Of a stretch of DNA of 64,000 nucleotides, positions 37,201 to 48,240 are shown piece by piece. Made by a program: the position numbers and the translations under genes. The stretch's first letter is position 1, and each line of letters opens with the position of its first letter. The notes beneath the pieces were generated by a model, which saw nothing but the letters and a program-made list of their open reading frames with translations, did not search any database and was not told the origin of the DNA. Source of the DNA: Heliocidaris erythrogramma (taxonomy: Eukaryota; Echinodermata; Echinoidea; Camarodonta; Echinometridae); contig CM046853.1 of NCBI GenBank assembly GCA_025617745.1, forward strand, positions 11,548,974-11,612,973. The letters are read 5' to 3'.

Positions 37201-40200
37201 AGTGAAAATCATGAGAGAGAGAGAGAGAGAGAGCAAGAGAAATACCTGTGATAGAGGACCATAACAGCTCTCCCATCAGCTTGTCTTTCAACAAGGTACT
37301 CCTCAAGCTCATATTTCAGACGTGTCCACAGCAGGGATGGTATGCGTACTGTGGTAGGATCTACAGGGGACCAGTACTGATAAATCTCATCCAATACTTC
37401 ATCATCAATAGAGAGAATGTCTTCAAGCTCAGCATGGGATAATCCACTCCTACAGGTATCGAAACAAATAAGAAACATTAAAAAAGTGGTTGTGGTTTTA
37501 AAAAATTAGAGGAAAAACATGATTTTTTTCAGCTACAATATTTTGATAAAGAAATAGTTATATCAAACTAATCAAAATGATGAATTTTGACTAACTTCCA
37601 CATACAACACTATCTTTGAGGCTGCATAATGTTCTTTCAGAGGTTTTTTTGGTTATATTTTTTTAGTCAATGTATTATGAATAACGGTATCTAAACAAGG
37701 ATTTCAATATCAGTACAATAACATCAAGTTTGAAAAAGACCATAACCATTTTCATTTTTCTACCCTTGTGAATGCTAACTTCTATAACTCTAATATCAAA
37801 TTATGATATTGGTGTACATATGCTGATATATGCACTTAGTCTATGTCTCAGAATTTGTCTTCACACTGACCTTGCAGCAGTTATGTAGCCAAGGGCATGG
37901 GATACCAGCTTATAACCAAACTGCCTCTCTAGCCTCTCAAAGAGTTTCCAGATAGCTGCCCTAACGGTGACAGCCAAGTCCTCCTCCCTGACCTTGGTGT
38001 AAGACTTCCAGCGACGTGCCTCTTCAAACAGGAGCTTCAGGAAAAGGGGCTGAGGGCACTTCAGGAAAGCTGAGAAGAGAAGGACAAAGATGAATTGAGA
38101 ATGCTACTTCCTAAAATACATGTTGAATAGATGATATTGGGTAATGACAGCCAGAATAGTGCTAACTCATATCCTTTTCACAAATAGTTCATGTCCTTTT
38201 GGCTCTGAGCATATAATATTTAATTTATATAGAAATAGTAATCCCTAAGAAACATATAAAGTGAACTGAAAATCAGTGTTGCCAATTTCATCATAGATAT
38301 GTTAAAAACTGGTAAAGTAAGGAAGGCCAAAAACAGCTTCAGAGCAAAAAGTATCTGTGAGCAAGTGCGGGAAAATATGCCAAGAAATATGAATTGTACA
38401 AATTTAAAGACAATTGCATATTGAGCAAGTACATCACTTAGGAACAAAAATGAATCACCTTTCTTCAGGATATTCTTTTGTTCCTCTGTTACACCTCGTC
38501 CGATGTTCTGCATCCATGTCTGCATGATGTCATCCCCAGTGCCTTCAGAAAGGGCTTCCACAGACAAAAAACATTCCTCATTGCCTAGCAATTGTCGGAG
38601 CTTAGGGAGAATACCATACATGTCAGGGAGAGTGGACACAACTACACTGACCTTTGGAGGAAGGTTCCTTGGTAGCCACAGACATCTGAAAAAAAGAAGA
38701 TGTTTATTACAACAAAAATACAATTGTCAAAGGAGCATCAAGGTGGTCTACTGGTAGTACAAAGCAGCCATACATGTAAATTAAATATTTCTGAAAGGCC
38801 TCTATATTTACGGGGCAAGCGGCTTCAATCAGAAATGTTTGTTGCAAACTTGGTTTAAAATGAAATGTGACTAGAACTTCTTTAACTTGTACATATGTAT
38901 GAAAACTAACTATGTCTTTTTCTTCTTACCTCTGCTCATGTGGACCTAAAAATGGTAATGTTCATCACTGATCTTGCATATATACCATCATTTGCAAAAG
39001 TTTAAGACCACTATTCCAAAATGCAAAGAAAGACATACAATTATTTTCATGGCATAACCTATGTATCATACTTGAACTATAGGCTTATACCATTGCTCTT
39101 GTGCTACTGATCACTGTAGTAAACATGTTATGTAGTCATTCAATGAGACAAAAGAAAGTATTCAAAATTATTGAAATACCCACAAATCCCAAGGTGGTCT
39201 TAAAGTTTTGCAAATGATGGTATTTAATGACTTAATACATTGTCAGACTTTCGTTGCTAAGCCACAAGAACCACCAAAAAAAAAAAGACTTGGCAGAAAA
39301 AGATTTACCTATGAGCACTGTAAGCACTCTCCAGCTGATCCAGAGAATCAAGCATTATGATGAGATGACGATCAGAGGTGGATGATACTTGTTCCAGGAG
39401 AGAATGAAAGTATGGAAACAGTTCCTTAGGCCTCCTCTCAATAAGCTCACTGTTGTCACGGATTTGAAAAGCAGCACAGATCTGCTGTGCTATGGAAAGG
39501 ATCACATTGATGATGGTTGAGCTTTGAGATGTTGTACCAAGAAACCTGGATACCACTACACAAGGATGTCCAAGGTGCTTCAGAGCATTCTCCTGCACCA
39601 TAGCCATGATGGATGTCTTCCCGCTTCCAGACGGACCGTGGATTGCGATAGGCTTCCTGAACTTCTCATCTTTAACCTTCACAAAGACTGCATGAATGAT
39701 GTCCTCACAGCCGTGGAAGTTGATGCATTTAGAGTGACAGAATTCAGCATGACGAGACACCTCCAGGAAGAGATCATCTTTACTGAGTTCATAATGCATG
39801 TACTTTGTCTGAGCATGCTTTATGAGATTGATGGTACTATTAGTTACAGCATTTGAGAATTGATCAAGGTAAGATCGGTGCTCTGAACGGAAGGGGTCAA
39901 TCCCCTTGGAAGACCATTTTACACTGAACTGGTGAATGTTCTGCTTATTCAAGCATTTAGTTGCATATTTCTCTTTGAGATCATCAAGAAGTGCCTTTCC
40001 ATCTTCATGTACTTTGTTCTTGCTATCCAGATCACAGAATCTTAAAAACAAAATTTAAAACAAGATGAATGTGACTGCCTGCACCTAAATTCAGTTAAGT
40101 TCATGGCTCAAACTGTTCTTGAAATATTGTGATAACCAGAATAAAAACCTATAATTACATGTTATTGACCCTTATGACTTTTGACCTGTGACCTAACAAC

Positions 40201-43200
40201 CCCAAAATCTTATCATTCAGTCTCCCCAAATTGATGCATACAAAATAGTTGAGATCATATGGTGATCACAAAACTAACAAATCTCTCTCATATGTATCAA
40301 CTTCTATGACCTTTGATCTACTAAACCCAAAATCTAATCACTTTGTCTCACTAAGGTGATGCATACCATTACCAAGTTTGAAGTTCACAGCTAAAGTAGT
40401 TGAGATATGGTGATAACAAAAATGAAAGGAACATTTATCTCATGTATATTGACTGCCATGACCTGTGACTTTTGACCTACTTAACCAAAAATCTATTCAG
40501 TTCATCTCAGTATATTGATGCATATTAGTATCAAGTTTGAAGGTAATGGCTCAAATTGTTCATGAGACATTATAACGAGGCTTCAAACCTGAAATGTCAT
40601 GGTACCGTAAATGACATCTATGACCCTTGATCTTTGACTGACTTACCCCAAAATCTAATCAGATTGTCTTTCTATGGTGATGCATAATAACACTTAGTGT
40701 GAAGTTCATACCTCAGGTGGTTCTTGAGATATCGTGATAACAACGATAAAACCTGAAATGTCAGAATTGACCTCTATGACCTTTCACCTTAAACTTTCTT
40801 ACCCCCAAATCTACTTAGATCGTCTTCCTATAGTGATACATACTAGCACCAAGTCTGAATTTCATACCTCTAATAGTTCTTGAGATATTGCAATGACGAG
40901 AAAGCAGGATGGACGGAGGGACAACCCCAAAACATAATACCCCAGGCAGTGGTGGATCTACATAGGAGGAAAACCGGCTTGTGTCCCCCCCCCCCCTTTT
41001 TGAAACCAAACTGGCATACCTTAAGTACACAATAAAAAAAAAATGCCCACTTTATGTGTACTTTTACGGCACTGTGCCCCCTCTTTTACAAAAACCTGGA
41101 TCCGCCCCTTGCCTCCGGCACCACCTTCAGTGGGCGGTGGCATAGTAACAAAACATTTGGGCATGTTTTCTTCTTTTTCAAGTTAAATTGAGCAAAACGT
41201 ATTAAGCTTAACTTTTCTGTGCAAATCTTAAGACCTATCAAAATTGTCTATGTATGAAAGACTCCCTCCTCAAATCAGTGTATATAACATGGCTTACTCC
41301 AAGAATTATATCTTTTACCAACACTACTTGATTTTTGCCACTTACTTGCTGGCGTTGGCTTGTCCAAGGTTCTCCTCTAGATCAGTGATAGTTCTTAGGA
41401 CACCTACGCAATGGTCATCTGGATTCTTGGTCTCTAAGGCCTCCCTCACCTCTTGTTCAGTCACTGAAAATGAGAAGATAGATATACTGATATCCTTGGC
41501 TTCCACTCTTCCCTGTTATTCAGTATTCACACAGGACACTACTAGAACAATGCCGACAAAAACTGTTATCACACAGGTATTCAGAATACCGTACTACAAA
41601 ATAATCTTGCCAACTGCAGAGGAATGAGTCACGGCACTTATGTTTCTGTCAATAGCAGACTTAGCAGTAATAGTGTGCTTCAATATTTCTTTGGGAGCAT
41701 AAATTATTTTTTTGTAACAAGTACTCAAAGCAATTATGACACTTCAAACAATAATATCAATCTTTACTTGAATTACCTGACATGAAAAATGTGTGTTTTT
41801 CATGTGAAGTAATCTGCCCAGCCTTCTCAGCACTCAATGCTGCTTTCCTAAGTATATCAATGAGTTGTTCAGAGATAGCTGACCATTGTTTCCTGACATT
41901 CTCCATGATTGGTTGTAGAACATAGACAGGAGGTACTGTGTTATCATCTCTTTGATACCATGAGGACAGTAGCTTGAAGTCATCCATGTTGCTGACATGT
42001 TCCCTGAGTAAGCCATACATGCTGGCAGGAACAGTGGCTGGGATGGGACGATAGCCATACCGCTGGCCTAGAATAAACTACAATTGTAGAGAACAGATGT
42101 ACAGATATAAGACTACATTTATGTGCAATGGTTGGTTTTGTAATCATCAATACATTTAAATACATACTAAAGAATATTTATTTGAATTTTTAGGGGAATC
42201 ATGTCCCAGGTTTCAAGTTTTCTTGTACAACAATAGACTATTATGTTCATACAGATCATAAGCTTTAAAGCCACTGAGTCACCAGTGTCCAAGCACATTG
42301 CGTCATAATCCGCTGACACCAGAGTTTGGTTGAATTACCAATTAATATGTGTGAGGTCTCCCAGGCAGGCAGGCAGCAAAACCAGGGAGATGGGTCTGAC
42401 CATGGGCCTGTCCCACAATAAGATTACTTGAGCTGGGGAGATGTATGATGATGAAATTTGCTTACACTGTAGTAGGAATAGGGAACAAAGCATTACATAA
42501 GAACTGCCTGTCATTAAAAGTGAAGTCCACTCTCGGTGACTGACAACCCCTGTTATAAGGTAAACACCTGAATGGTGTCAAGTTCCTCCCCATGAGAACC
42601 TACGATTATGTGGCTTTAATGTTCATGCATCCTTGAATATACATGTATCTACAAAGCTCAAGAACACAAAGATGCTTTTTAAGAATAAGAGATATGGACA
42701 AAAAATCTCACCAGAAAGTTTGGTCCCATGGACACATTCTGGCACTTCTGTATCTCCCTTAGACATATCTGGGTTGTAGTATGGTCAGTGGAGGCCTCAT
42801 CACGTACCCCCCATCGCATGTCCACCAACTGGAAGTCAAGTTCATGATTTTTACACCACCACCACACAGTGGGGTATACTTCATTAAGCAGTACATTCCT
42901 TTCTGCTTCAGCATCTGAGTATTTAAGAACAGAAAAATCCATAATGGGTAAAAAATGCACCTGTATAAAAAAATAAGTTTTTTACTTGCTGGTAATGCAA
43001 AATCGAAGAAATTCTGAGTCTGCTCAACACTTCTACAAGTATGTACTGAATGGAGTTATCACTCATCTGTCTAAGTTACTTGCACAGAATAAACAAAACA
43101 GAAGCGTTTGCTGTGGGGCTCAATCTCAACAGGGGTCTGAGGGTAAAAATGCCTCTAAAAATCAGAATGACCCCTAAATTTGGACAATCATTACGTTAAA

Positions 43201-43430
43201 GGGAAAGTTTGCCTAATATCAAGTTGATTTCAATAACAGCAGAAAAATGAGAGAAACGTGTCCGTGAAAGAAAAGTTGGATACAGAATAGGAAATTTATG
43301 ATTATTTCTTCTTACCCACAAATGTTGAGCTGACAAATATCCTGACAACCTTAGGAGGGAGTTCCGGTACTGCTGTGGAGCCAGAGTAAATCAACTGCTT
43401 GATCTTCACCTCTCCTTCCACACCTGCCAT
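28267..43430 (-). CDS. NWD1: NACHT and WD-repeat protein, NWD1-like, complete
   Basis: This is an NLR-like STAND ATPase with C-terminal WD40 propellers. Nineteen coding exons, all GT/AG with matching phases: 43316-43430, 42712-42914, 41777-42077, 41346-41463, 39309-40040, 38459-38685, 37871-38069, 37246-37449, 36453-36564, 35968-36120, 35396-35547, 34741-34967, 34252-34377, 33546-33778, 32412-32657, 31555-31741, 30409-31295, 28800-28868, 28267-28464. The sum is 4689 bp, 1562 residues; human NWD1 is about 1560. The N-terminal module has RIFVSSTFVDAEAERNVL and LVDMRWGVRDEA. NACHT has Walker A GPSGSGKTS (about residue 381) and Walker B LIIMLDSLDQL (about 475). Helical part: GLSHAELEDILSIDDEVLDE. 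WD repeats run from about residue 915 to the end (AVYIWEL, IQVWNM, IYVWDY, IIVWDL, ALVWDL, VFLWRR). An acceptor 21 bases before the ATG implies an upstream non-coding exon. The exon 10 donor could also be six bases further on (35962). NWD2 is the next closest family member. Confidence 0.93.
28557..28650. repeat. 48-bp direct duplication in the last NWD1 intron
   Basis: Two adjacent units begin TTACAGATATTGGTAATATT and end GTTCTCACTG; they are essentially identical. Confidence 0.88.
29386..29773. mobile_element. TTAA MITE, '390-bp' family, copy 2
   Basis: Same family as 1752-2119 and 36725-37113: TTGAGTTCTGGGAAAGGTGA at the left, GACCAGAACTCAACTTTATC at the right. The right TTAA is intact (29774-29777); the left one has decayed. 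It lies in NWD1 intron 17. Confidence 0.75.
30077..30118. repeat. perfect 20-bp hairpin with 2-nt loop
   Basis: AATTTGGATGACATCTCCCC is followed by AA and then its exact inverse. It stands alone in NWD1 intron 17 with no surrounding element that I can define. Confidence 0.9.
30409..31295 (-). CDS. NWD1: NWD1-like exon 17: large WD40 exon
   Basis: This single 887-bp exon codes about 295 residues spanning several WD repeats: SGGFDDIIIVWDLISGTKVQ, LASASFSLPYIKLWDISPQ, VGCSDGRVVIADLSGKKV, VAYADKTVCIINIQSLKT, HHVACGMEGANALVWDLQ. Many repeats end in W-D or a close variant, as expected for beta-propeller blades. Exons 18 and 19 add the last blade (SVQHLCFTKDNEYLATTSVD then KKVFLWRRSNGNQLL). Confidence 0.9.
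32027..32291. mobile_element. CACTA-type MITE, copy B
   Basis: A 265-bp copy starts CACTATGAACATGGCGAAC and ends GTTCATAGTG, with CAT duplicated at 32024-32026 and 32292-32294. It has the same internal palindrome as copy A (GACAAAATATACAGCTCCTC and its inverse) and lies in the intron between NWD1 exons 15 and 16. It has no coding capacity. Confidence 0.85.
33189..33211. repeat. 10-bp perfect hairpin
   Basis: GGCCAAGGAG, loop TTC, CTCCTTGGCC, in the NWD1 intron between exons 14 and 15. Its role is unknown. Confidence 0.85.
36725..37113. mobile_element. TTAA MITE, '390-bp' family, copy 3
   Basis: This is the best-preserved copy: 389 bp between TTAA at 36721-36724 and 37114-37117. Ends: AGAGAAGTTTGAGTTCTGG and CCAGAACTCTACTTTATCT. 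It lies in the intron between NWD1 exons 8 and 9. Confidence 0.82.
38985..39220. mobile_element. Tc1/mariner-like MITE (236 bp)
   Basis: TA duplications flank CCATCATTTGCAAAAGTTTA (left) and TAAAGTTTTGCAAATGATGG (right). The inverted match continues through AGACCAC/GTGGTCT. It has no coding frame and lies in an NWD1 intron. Confidence 0.82.
39309..40040 (-). CDS. NWD1: NWD1-like exon 5: NACHT nucleotide-binding core
   Basis: This 732-bp exon holds nearly all of the NTPase core. In order: a linker (FCDLDSKNKVHEDGKALLDD), the conserved RHAEFC segment, Walker A (IAIHGPSGSGKTS), a FLGTTSQSS sensor-like strand, and Walker B (HLIIMLDSLDQLESA). The catalytic lysine and Walker B aspartate are both present, so ATP binding should be intact. 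Confidence 0.92.
40090..41140. repeat. diverged tandem array with TGACCTTTGACCT-like units
   Basis: About five or six imperfect units of 125-160 bp lie in the NWD1 intron between exons 4 and 5. Each has a TGACC(T)TTTGAYCT-type core, then CCCAAAATCTAATC, TGATGCATA, CAAGTTTGAAGTTCA and TTGAGATATNGTGATAAC. The array ends in a block (GACGGAGGGACAACCCCAAA, GCCTCCGGCACCACCTTC) and is split by a small element at 40947-41111. Confidence 0.8.
40947..41111. mobile_element. small hAT-like MITE inside the tandem array
   Basis: Left end CAGTGGTGGATC, right end GGATCCGCCCCTTG; the inverse of the latter is the common CAAGGGGCGGATCC hAT-type end. It splits the array's terminal block (ATACCCCAGG / CCTCCGGCACC). 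An 8-bp duplication is not clearly preserved. It includes a 12-C run. Confidence 0.55.
43200..43310. mobile_element. fragment of the TTAA 450-bp MITE family
   Basis: The sequence after TTAA reads AGGGAAAGTTTGCCTAATAT and CAAGTTGATTTCAATAA, a diverged match to the left end of 19975-20424. It stops at the NWD1 exon 1 border and has no right end. Confidence 0.6.
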
Positions 43431-43730
43431 ATTTGGCTTGATCACCACCTGATAAAGAGTAGAACAAAATGACATAAAATTAGTTTTATATCCCTAGCTT
43501 GTATTCTATTGTGGTGTTATATCCATTTTTGTAATAATCTCAGCCCTTACTGTTTATATTTACATACAGTAGCAAAATAACAAAACATTAAGAGCAAAAT
43601 ACCATGAAAACAGAAAAATATAACAATGCGAAAATGTTGCAATACATGTATACTCATTTGGCTTGAATATGATCTAGTAAACAATCAAATGACATAAAAT
43701 CAATATGATTCATACGATAATAATGATAAT

Positions 43731-44010
43731 GTCGTGGTCTAGTGGATACGTCACCGGACTGTGGATCTCATGGTTTGCGGTTCGAGTCCCGCCGCAGCAC
43801 TAATGTCCTTTGGCAAGACATTAATCTACATTTGCCACTCTCTACCCAGGTGTAGTAAATGGGTACCCGGTAGGAATTTATTCCTTGAAATGCTGTGAGC
43901 TCCGAATTCGGTAGCCTAGCTACAGCCGGGGTAATAATACTTCGCCGCTTAGAAACATTTGTATTAAGCGCATTATAAATGCAATGTATTATTATTATTA
44001 TTATTATTAT
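43731..44010 (+). mobile_element. tRNA-derived SINE
   Basis: The tRNA-like head has box A TGGTCTAGTGGAT and box B GGTTCGAGTCC, correctly spaced for RNA polymerase III. A body follows (CCTTTGGCAAGACATTAATC, GTGTAGTAAATGGGTACC, GTATTAAGCGCATTATAAAT), then an (ATT)n tail of about nine units. It is upstream of the NWD1 start codon, probably in a 5' intron. This head-body-tail layout is typical of deuterostome SINEs. Confidence 0.88.
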
Positions 44011-45480
44011 TCTTCTTTCGTATGACATGAAAAATAGAGTAATAATGTGCTGTAAACGTATATTCGATGAATAGTAGAAACAAGGTGGACCACATGAAGG
44101 CTGTCATCTCCCACCCCATATGAATGACTAATATGAAAGAAGTGCTACTGCTTATGAGGTGTGATGTGAGTTGTATTTCAATGCTTAAAAAGATATTGAA
44201 TATATAAAGATCAAAGACTTTGAATACAAATGCAATATTTTTACAAGAATGTGCCAACACAATTACACAAGAAAAGAAGGGTTTGCAGGCAACATAAAAT
44301 ATTCATTTGCTGCACACATTCTAGCCCTAGTAAGTTACAATCTTCACAAGATCATAAACATAACAAACACTTACAAGCCAGCTATATTATCACTGAAGAG
44401 CAAAATTACTCAGTTATAATGCACTGATCCACCAATGTGTCGATACAATATACCAAAGAACAGGAAGTGAGCGGCAGTATCCGTCTGTATTGGGTTATTG
44501 GCAATTCCACATGCTTAATAACCAGGAAATACTAGGGGAACATAACTAGCAATCCACAAAAATGAAGTTTTAAAGTAGTATTGATGCAGTTAATTCTATT
44601 CCCGCAAATTCAACAGATAAAGACAAAACATAACGGCATCTAAGGCTTACTTTACCAAATGCACTGTCCTAATGATATAGTAGCTCTGTACCACGTGAAG
44701 TATGTATACCAGAAGGTAGACTGATACATGTAGTTCATGTAATGTACAAACATGTCTATTACATGTAGGTGATAACTCATGTTGCATAATATACTTCCTT
44801 TAAAAGGCACTACAGCCAATAAAAATAGGATATATGCTTAATTATACACAGGAAAGAGATCAGAGGTCAGCCCATAATGAATCATTTTCCGGGTCTACAT
44901 TCTTCAACCATATACCCTGTACTGTGTATTTTACATGTAATTTATTTTAAAAATCAAATGTCTTTTCAAACATACTGTACATTGTTCATCATCAGTACTT
45001 ATCTAATGTATCTCAATCAATTGCACATAAAAACTGAAAACATCAAAATTGTTGGTAAAGGCTTAAAGACATAGGTATAATTATATTATTTAAATTATTT
45101 CACATCACTTTATTGTTTGCCCTGTACCCCAAAAATCATTAAATTTCCATTTTCTCTAAAGAAAATATTCAATCACACATGCACCTTACATATAATCATT
45201 GCTCATGTTTTTACACAAAACCTGTATGAAACAAATCTTCATGAAAATCTAGAAAATGAACATTTATGAGATTTCTGTACTGAGCAAATGATACAGGAGC
45301 TTACAAGATACGTCACAGAGTTGCCAATTTGTGTTTGATTGATTACAACTTCAAAAATAAAATTCTTATTTCTTATTCGCTCAAACTTTCACTAATCTGT
45401 TCCTCTCATTTTAAACTCCTTGTTTAGAGAAAAAAAATCTGTCCTCTTCAAAGAGCCTTCACTCAATATATTGGACAGAC
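44011..45480. other. no gene seen
   Basis: AT-rich DNA upstream of NWD1 with no family signature in any frame. It is presumably 5' intron or intergenic. Confidence 0.5.
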
Positions 45481-45482
45481 GC

Positions 45483-45605
45483 ACTCACAGAACCATCACT
45501 ATGTGGGGCTGTGTCAATTTTGGCAGCGGTCACAACCTCTTACTTAGTTGAAGAGGTAAAAGCACCAATATAGTCAGCAAAATTTTGAGAAAATAATTTC
45601 TTCTA
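45483..45605. repeat. dispersed repeat, copy 2
   Basis: Direct diverged match to 21425-21560, sharing CTCACAGAACC, TGTGTCAATTTTGG, AGTTGAAGAGGTAAAA and TTTTGAGAAAATAATTTCTT-like blocks. Confidence 0.6.
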
Positions 45606-45925
45606 CATTTTAGGATGATAGAATATCTAATTTCATGCCTCATTCTTCGATGATCTTGGTCCTCTCCAGCACACATATGCACGTACAGAGTGCAGGGATC
45701 TACATGTACAATAACCTTGCATAAGTGTGAGTGGGACAGACGGGTATGTGCTGCTTTGGCGACTCCCTTTTTGAACGGCCGATCACCGTTCTCAAGATAC
45801 CCGGCCGGAACAAAAGCACTCACTGGTGTCTCTCTCCGTTTCCCCCGGCGCGTTCGCGCCCTGTTCCCTAACTCTCGGGTACGTACGTCCATTCACTTGC
45901 GTGCACAATTCAATATGCATGCACT
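45606..45925. other. CpG-rich stretch, candidate NWD1 promoter
   Basis: Around 45730-45895 the sequence becomes CpG-rich (GGCCGATCACCG, ACCCGGCCGGAAC, CCCCGGCGCGTTCGCGCC) in an otherwise AT-rich region, about 2.3 kb upstream of the NWD1 start exon. It could hold the promoter and non-coding first exon that the splice acceptor before the ATG demands. This is an inference from composition and position. Confidence 0.25.
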
Positions 45926-45928
45926 ATA

Positions 45929-45955
45929 CAGTGCGTCCCAGAAAAAAACAAAACC
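45929..45955. repeat. isolated transposon end (Tc1/mariner-like)
   Basis: TA is followed by CAGTGCGTCCCAGAAAAAAA, the same end as the element at 12200-13228. No matching right end was found nearby. Confidence 0.5.
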
Positions 45956-46333
45956 AAGAATTATTGATGTATTATCAATAATACTGATTGTAATCAATAA
46001 ATTAATATTTCAATCTTGCCAATATATGTTACCGGATCTAGCCGAACTAAGCACTTGTGGGTGATAAAAAATGATTCAATTTGGATTTTTTTTTCACCCC
46101 TTTCGGTTAGTACTTGTTTTAGTTATGTACTTGTGTATAAATAATTCGAAATGCCTATGAGTGTTTGCTGGATCCGGCCAAATTTTCTTTTTAATTTTTA
46201 ATTGTATAATTTCTTTCCATACATATATTTTAATTAAATATCATAATTAAAATGGAATTGGTATGGATGTACCCCCTACGCTCAATGGAAAGAGAGGGGC
46301 TATATGTGAGATTGTTACTTTGCTTCGACGGGA

Positions 46334-46404
46334 GCCCGGATAGCTCAGTTGGTAGAGCACTGGTCATGTAATCCAGGGTCCCGGGTTCGAATCCCGGTCG
46401 GGCA
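46334..46404 (+). tRNA. tRNA-Thr(UGU)-like sequence, probably pseudogene or SINE head
   Basis: Boxes A (TAGCTCAGTTGGTAGAGC) and B (GGTTCGAATCC) are intact. D and T arms fold, and the anticodon arm CTGG/CCAG presents a CATGTAA loop with anticodon TGT. Flaws: U33 is replaced by A, pair 31-39 is T-T, the variable loop is one base short, and the 3' acceptor strand lacks one base (TCGGGC against GCCCGGA). An (ATT)n tail sits 340 bp downstream (46745-46761), so the whole may be a second tRNA-derived SINE. Confidence 0.5.
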
Positions 46405-46763
46405 TTGTAATTTTCTCACATTTCTTTATGACTTATATATTTTAATACATTGTTTGATATGATTAGATGTAAGTGTTATGATTTTATTACATTATATATA
46501 TATATATATATATGTTTCTTCACATTCATTAATATCCCAATGTTAATATCTGTCTTTGAATGTATACACTTTGAAATATTTTATAAAATATAATACAATA
46601 TGGTGTTAAATATTTATGTACATCAAGAAAATAAAAGTGTCCTATGTTATTTTGTAAATCTTTACTGCAATTCAGTATTACTGCGAATGTAAAGATCTTT
46701 GTTATATTGTTATATGTCTTGTTTTTTTTAAATCAATAAATACCATTATTATTATTATTATCA

Positions 46764-47736
46764 TATCTTAATCACAATTATGATTGATAAATGACACATA
46801 TTTGTAAAGCTTGGATCCTCTTCTTTCATATGATACATACTTCACGCATGAGCAAACAAAGACAATATGAAGCAGGGCTACCAAAAAGTCAATTGGCCAA
46901 CGAGATCTGAATTTCAAACAGATAATCACATTTCTAGAAAGTTCATTTTCTGCCCTTTCATATGATACCTAAATCAGGAAAAATGAGCCAGGGTTGACAA
47001 AGCTCCGTTGGTGTAAAGTGATGCTTGCATTTCCATGATTTTATTTAAGGTTCCCATATCGTCTCCATTCTTTTACCAGAAATACTTGTTGCTCTACCTT
47101 ATACCGTGTAGAAATAATCCCTGATGAAGCTCACATATGAAGCTATACTGGGATGACTGAAATTGTGTGTTAAAAGAAGGTGGCATTGTGTAAACATATG
47201 ACTCACTTATTTTCAATAAAGATGTGAACGGCGATCTGGTGCAAGTAAAAACAGCATGGATCCTCTTACAGTTGTTAACTGCATGGTCAAGTAGGTTTAA
47301 TAATGAAAACGTACCTCACTATCAATCAACTTCATTTTGTACTCACCGCTTCATTTTGTTGAAGATCAGCCATGCATGAAGTCTTTTGTCTTATTTATTG
47401 CTAGGACAGGCAGCCAGTGCGAACGGATTCGTTTAATAAATCATGGAAATTCAAGCATCATTTTACACCAACAGAGCTTTGTCATCCCTGGCTCATTTTT
47501 CCTGATTGAGGTGTCATATCAAAGGGCAGAAAATGAACTTTCTAGAAATCTGATTATCTCTTTGAAAATTAATATATCATTGGCCAAATGACTTTTGGTA
47601 GCCCTGCTTCATATTGTCTTTATTCACTCATGCGTGAAGTATGTATCATATGAGTGGCATCATATGAAAGAAGAGGCTCCAAGCTTTACAAATATGGGTC
47701 ATTTATTAATCATAATTGTGATTAAGAATAAGATAT
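46764..47736. mobile_element. foldback element with ~280-bp imperfect arms
   Basis: The left arm (46764-47042) and right arm (47438-47736) are inverse and about 80 percent alike: ATATCTTAATCACAATTATGA against TCATAATTGTGATTAAGAAT, TCATGCGTGAAGTATGTATC against ATACATACTTCACGCATGA, AATGAGCCAGGG against CCTGGCTCATTT. No clear target duplication was found, and the loop (47043-47437) has no recognisable gene. Confidence 0.72.
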
Positions 47737-48105
47737 GGGCCCTGTTGCATAAAACTTACCATTAATGGTAACTTTGCCATAAATGGTAACTTTGCCATAA
47801 ATGGTAACTCCCATGGAAACCTTGATTTTGATTAGCTGTTGAGTGATGTTGTAGCATCTCTGGTGAGCCTCAATATTTTTGACAATTAGATTTTGTCTTA
47901 TGTATTGTATTTTCTATGGTGTGCCTCAATTTAATTGTTATTAAGGAGTTTCTATTTAAAATTACATTCTGCTGTATATTATGTATTTGAATTCATTTAA
48001 TGGCAAGAAATGGCATTTTTATGTATATAAACAAACACAAACTTTACAAGTAGTGACATTTTTAGGCTTCGTACCTATACGGTCTTGCCCGCGTTCTCAC
48101 TTCTG

Positions 48106-48240
48106 ATTGGCTGGACTCCAAACTTTCGCGTCCTTGCTTCTTGATTGGCTGGATCTTCGGCTTCTGTGAACCGAGCACATAGTATAAAAGCCTTCCCTTC
48201 GAACTAGTTTTTCACCAGACCAGACCACACCACAACAATG
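48106..48240 (+). promoter_or_regulatory. TATA/CCAAT promoter module
   Basis: Two inverted CCAAT boxes in similar contexts (GATTGGCTGGA, ATTGG at 48106-48110 and 48144-48148) lie 38 bp apart. A TATA box, TATAAAAG, follows at 48183-48190, 35 bp after the second. Initiation would fall near 48215. A 20-codon frame opens at 48238 (MQTQATTRSSDSDSRTVVAY) and stops. The region to about 49150 has internal repeats and no long frame, so this may be the promoter of a non-coding RNA or a solo LTR. Confidence 0.5.

Noticed and set aside
45530-46064. Overlapping 120-codon frames on both strands in a CpG-rich stretch
   Set aside because: Stop-poor because of GC content; no family signature, and composition fits a promoter region better.
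46334-46404. Functional threonine tRNA gene
   Set aside because: A33, the T-T pair at 31-39, a short variable loop and a missing acceptor base make function unlikely.
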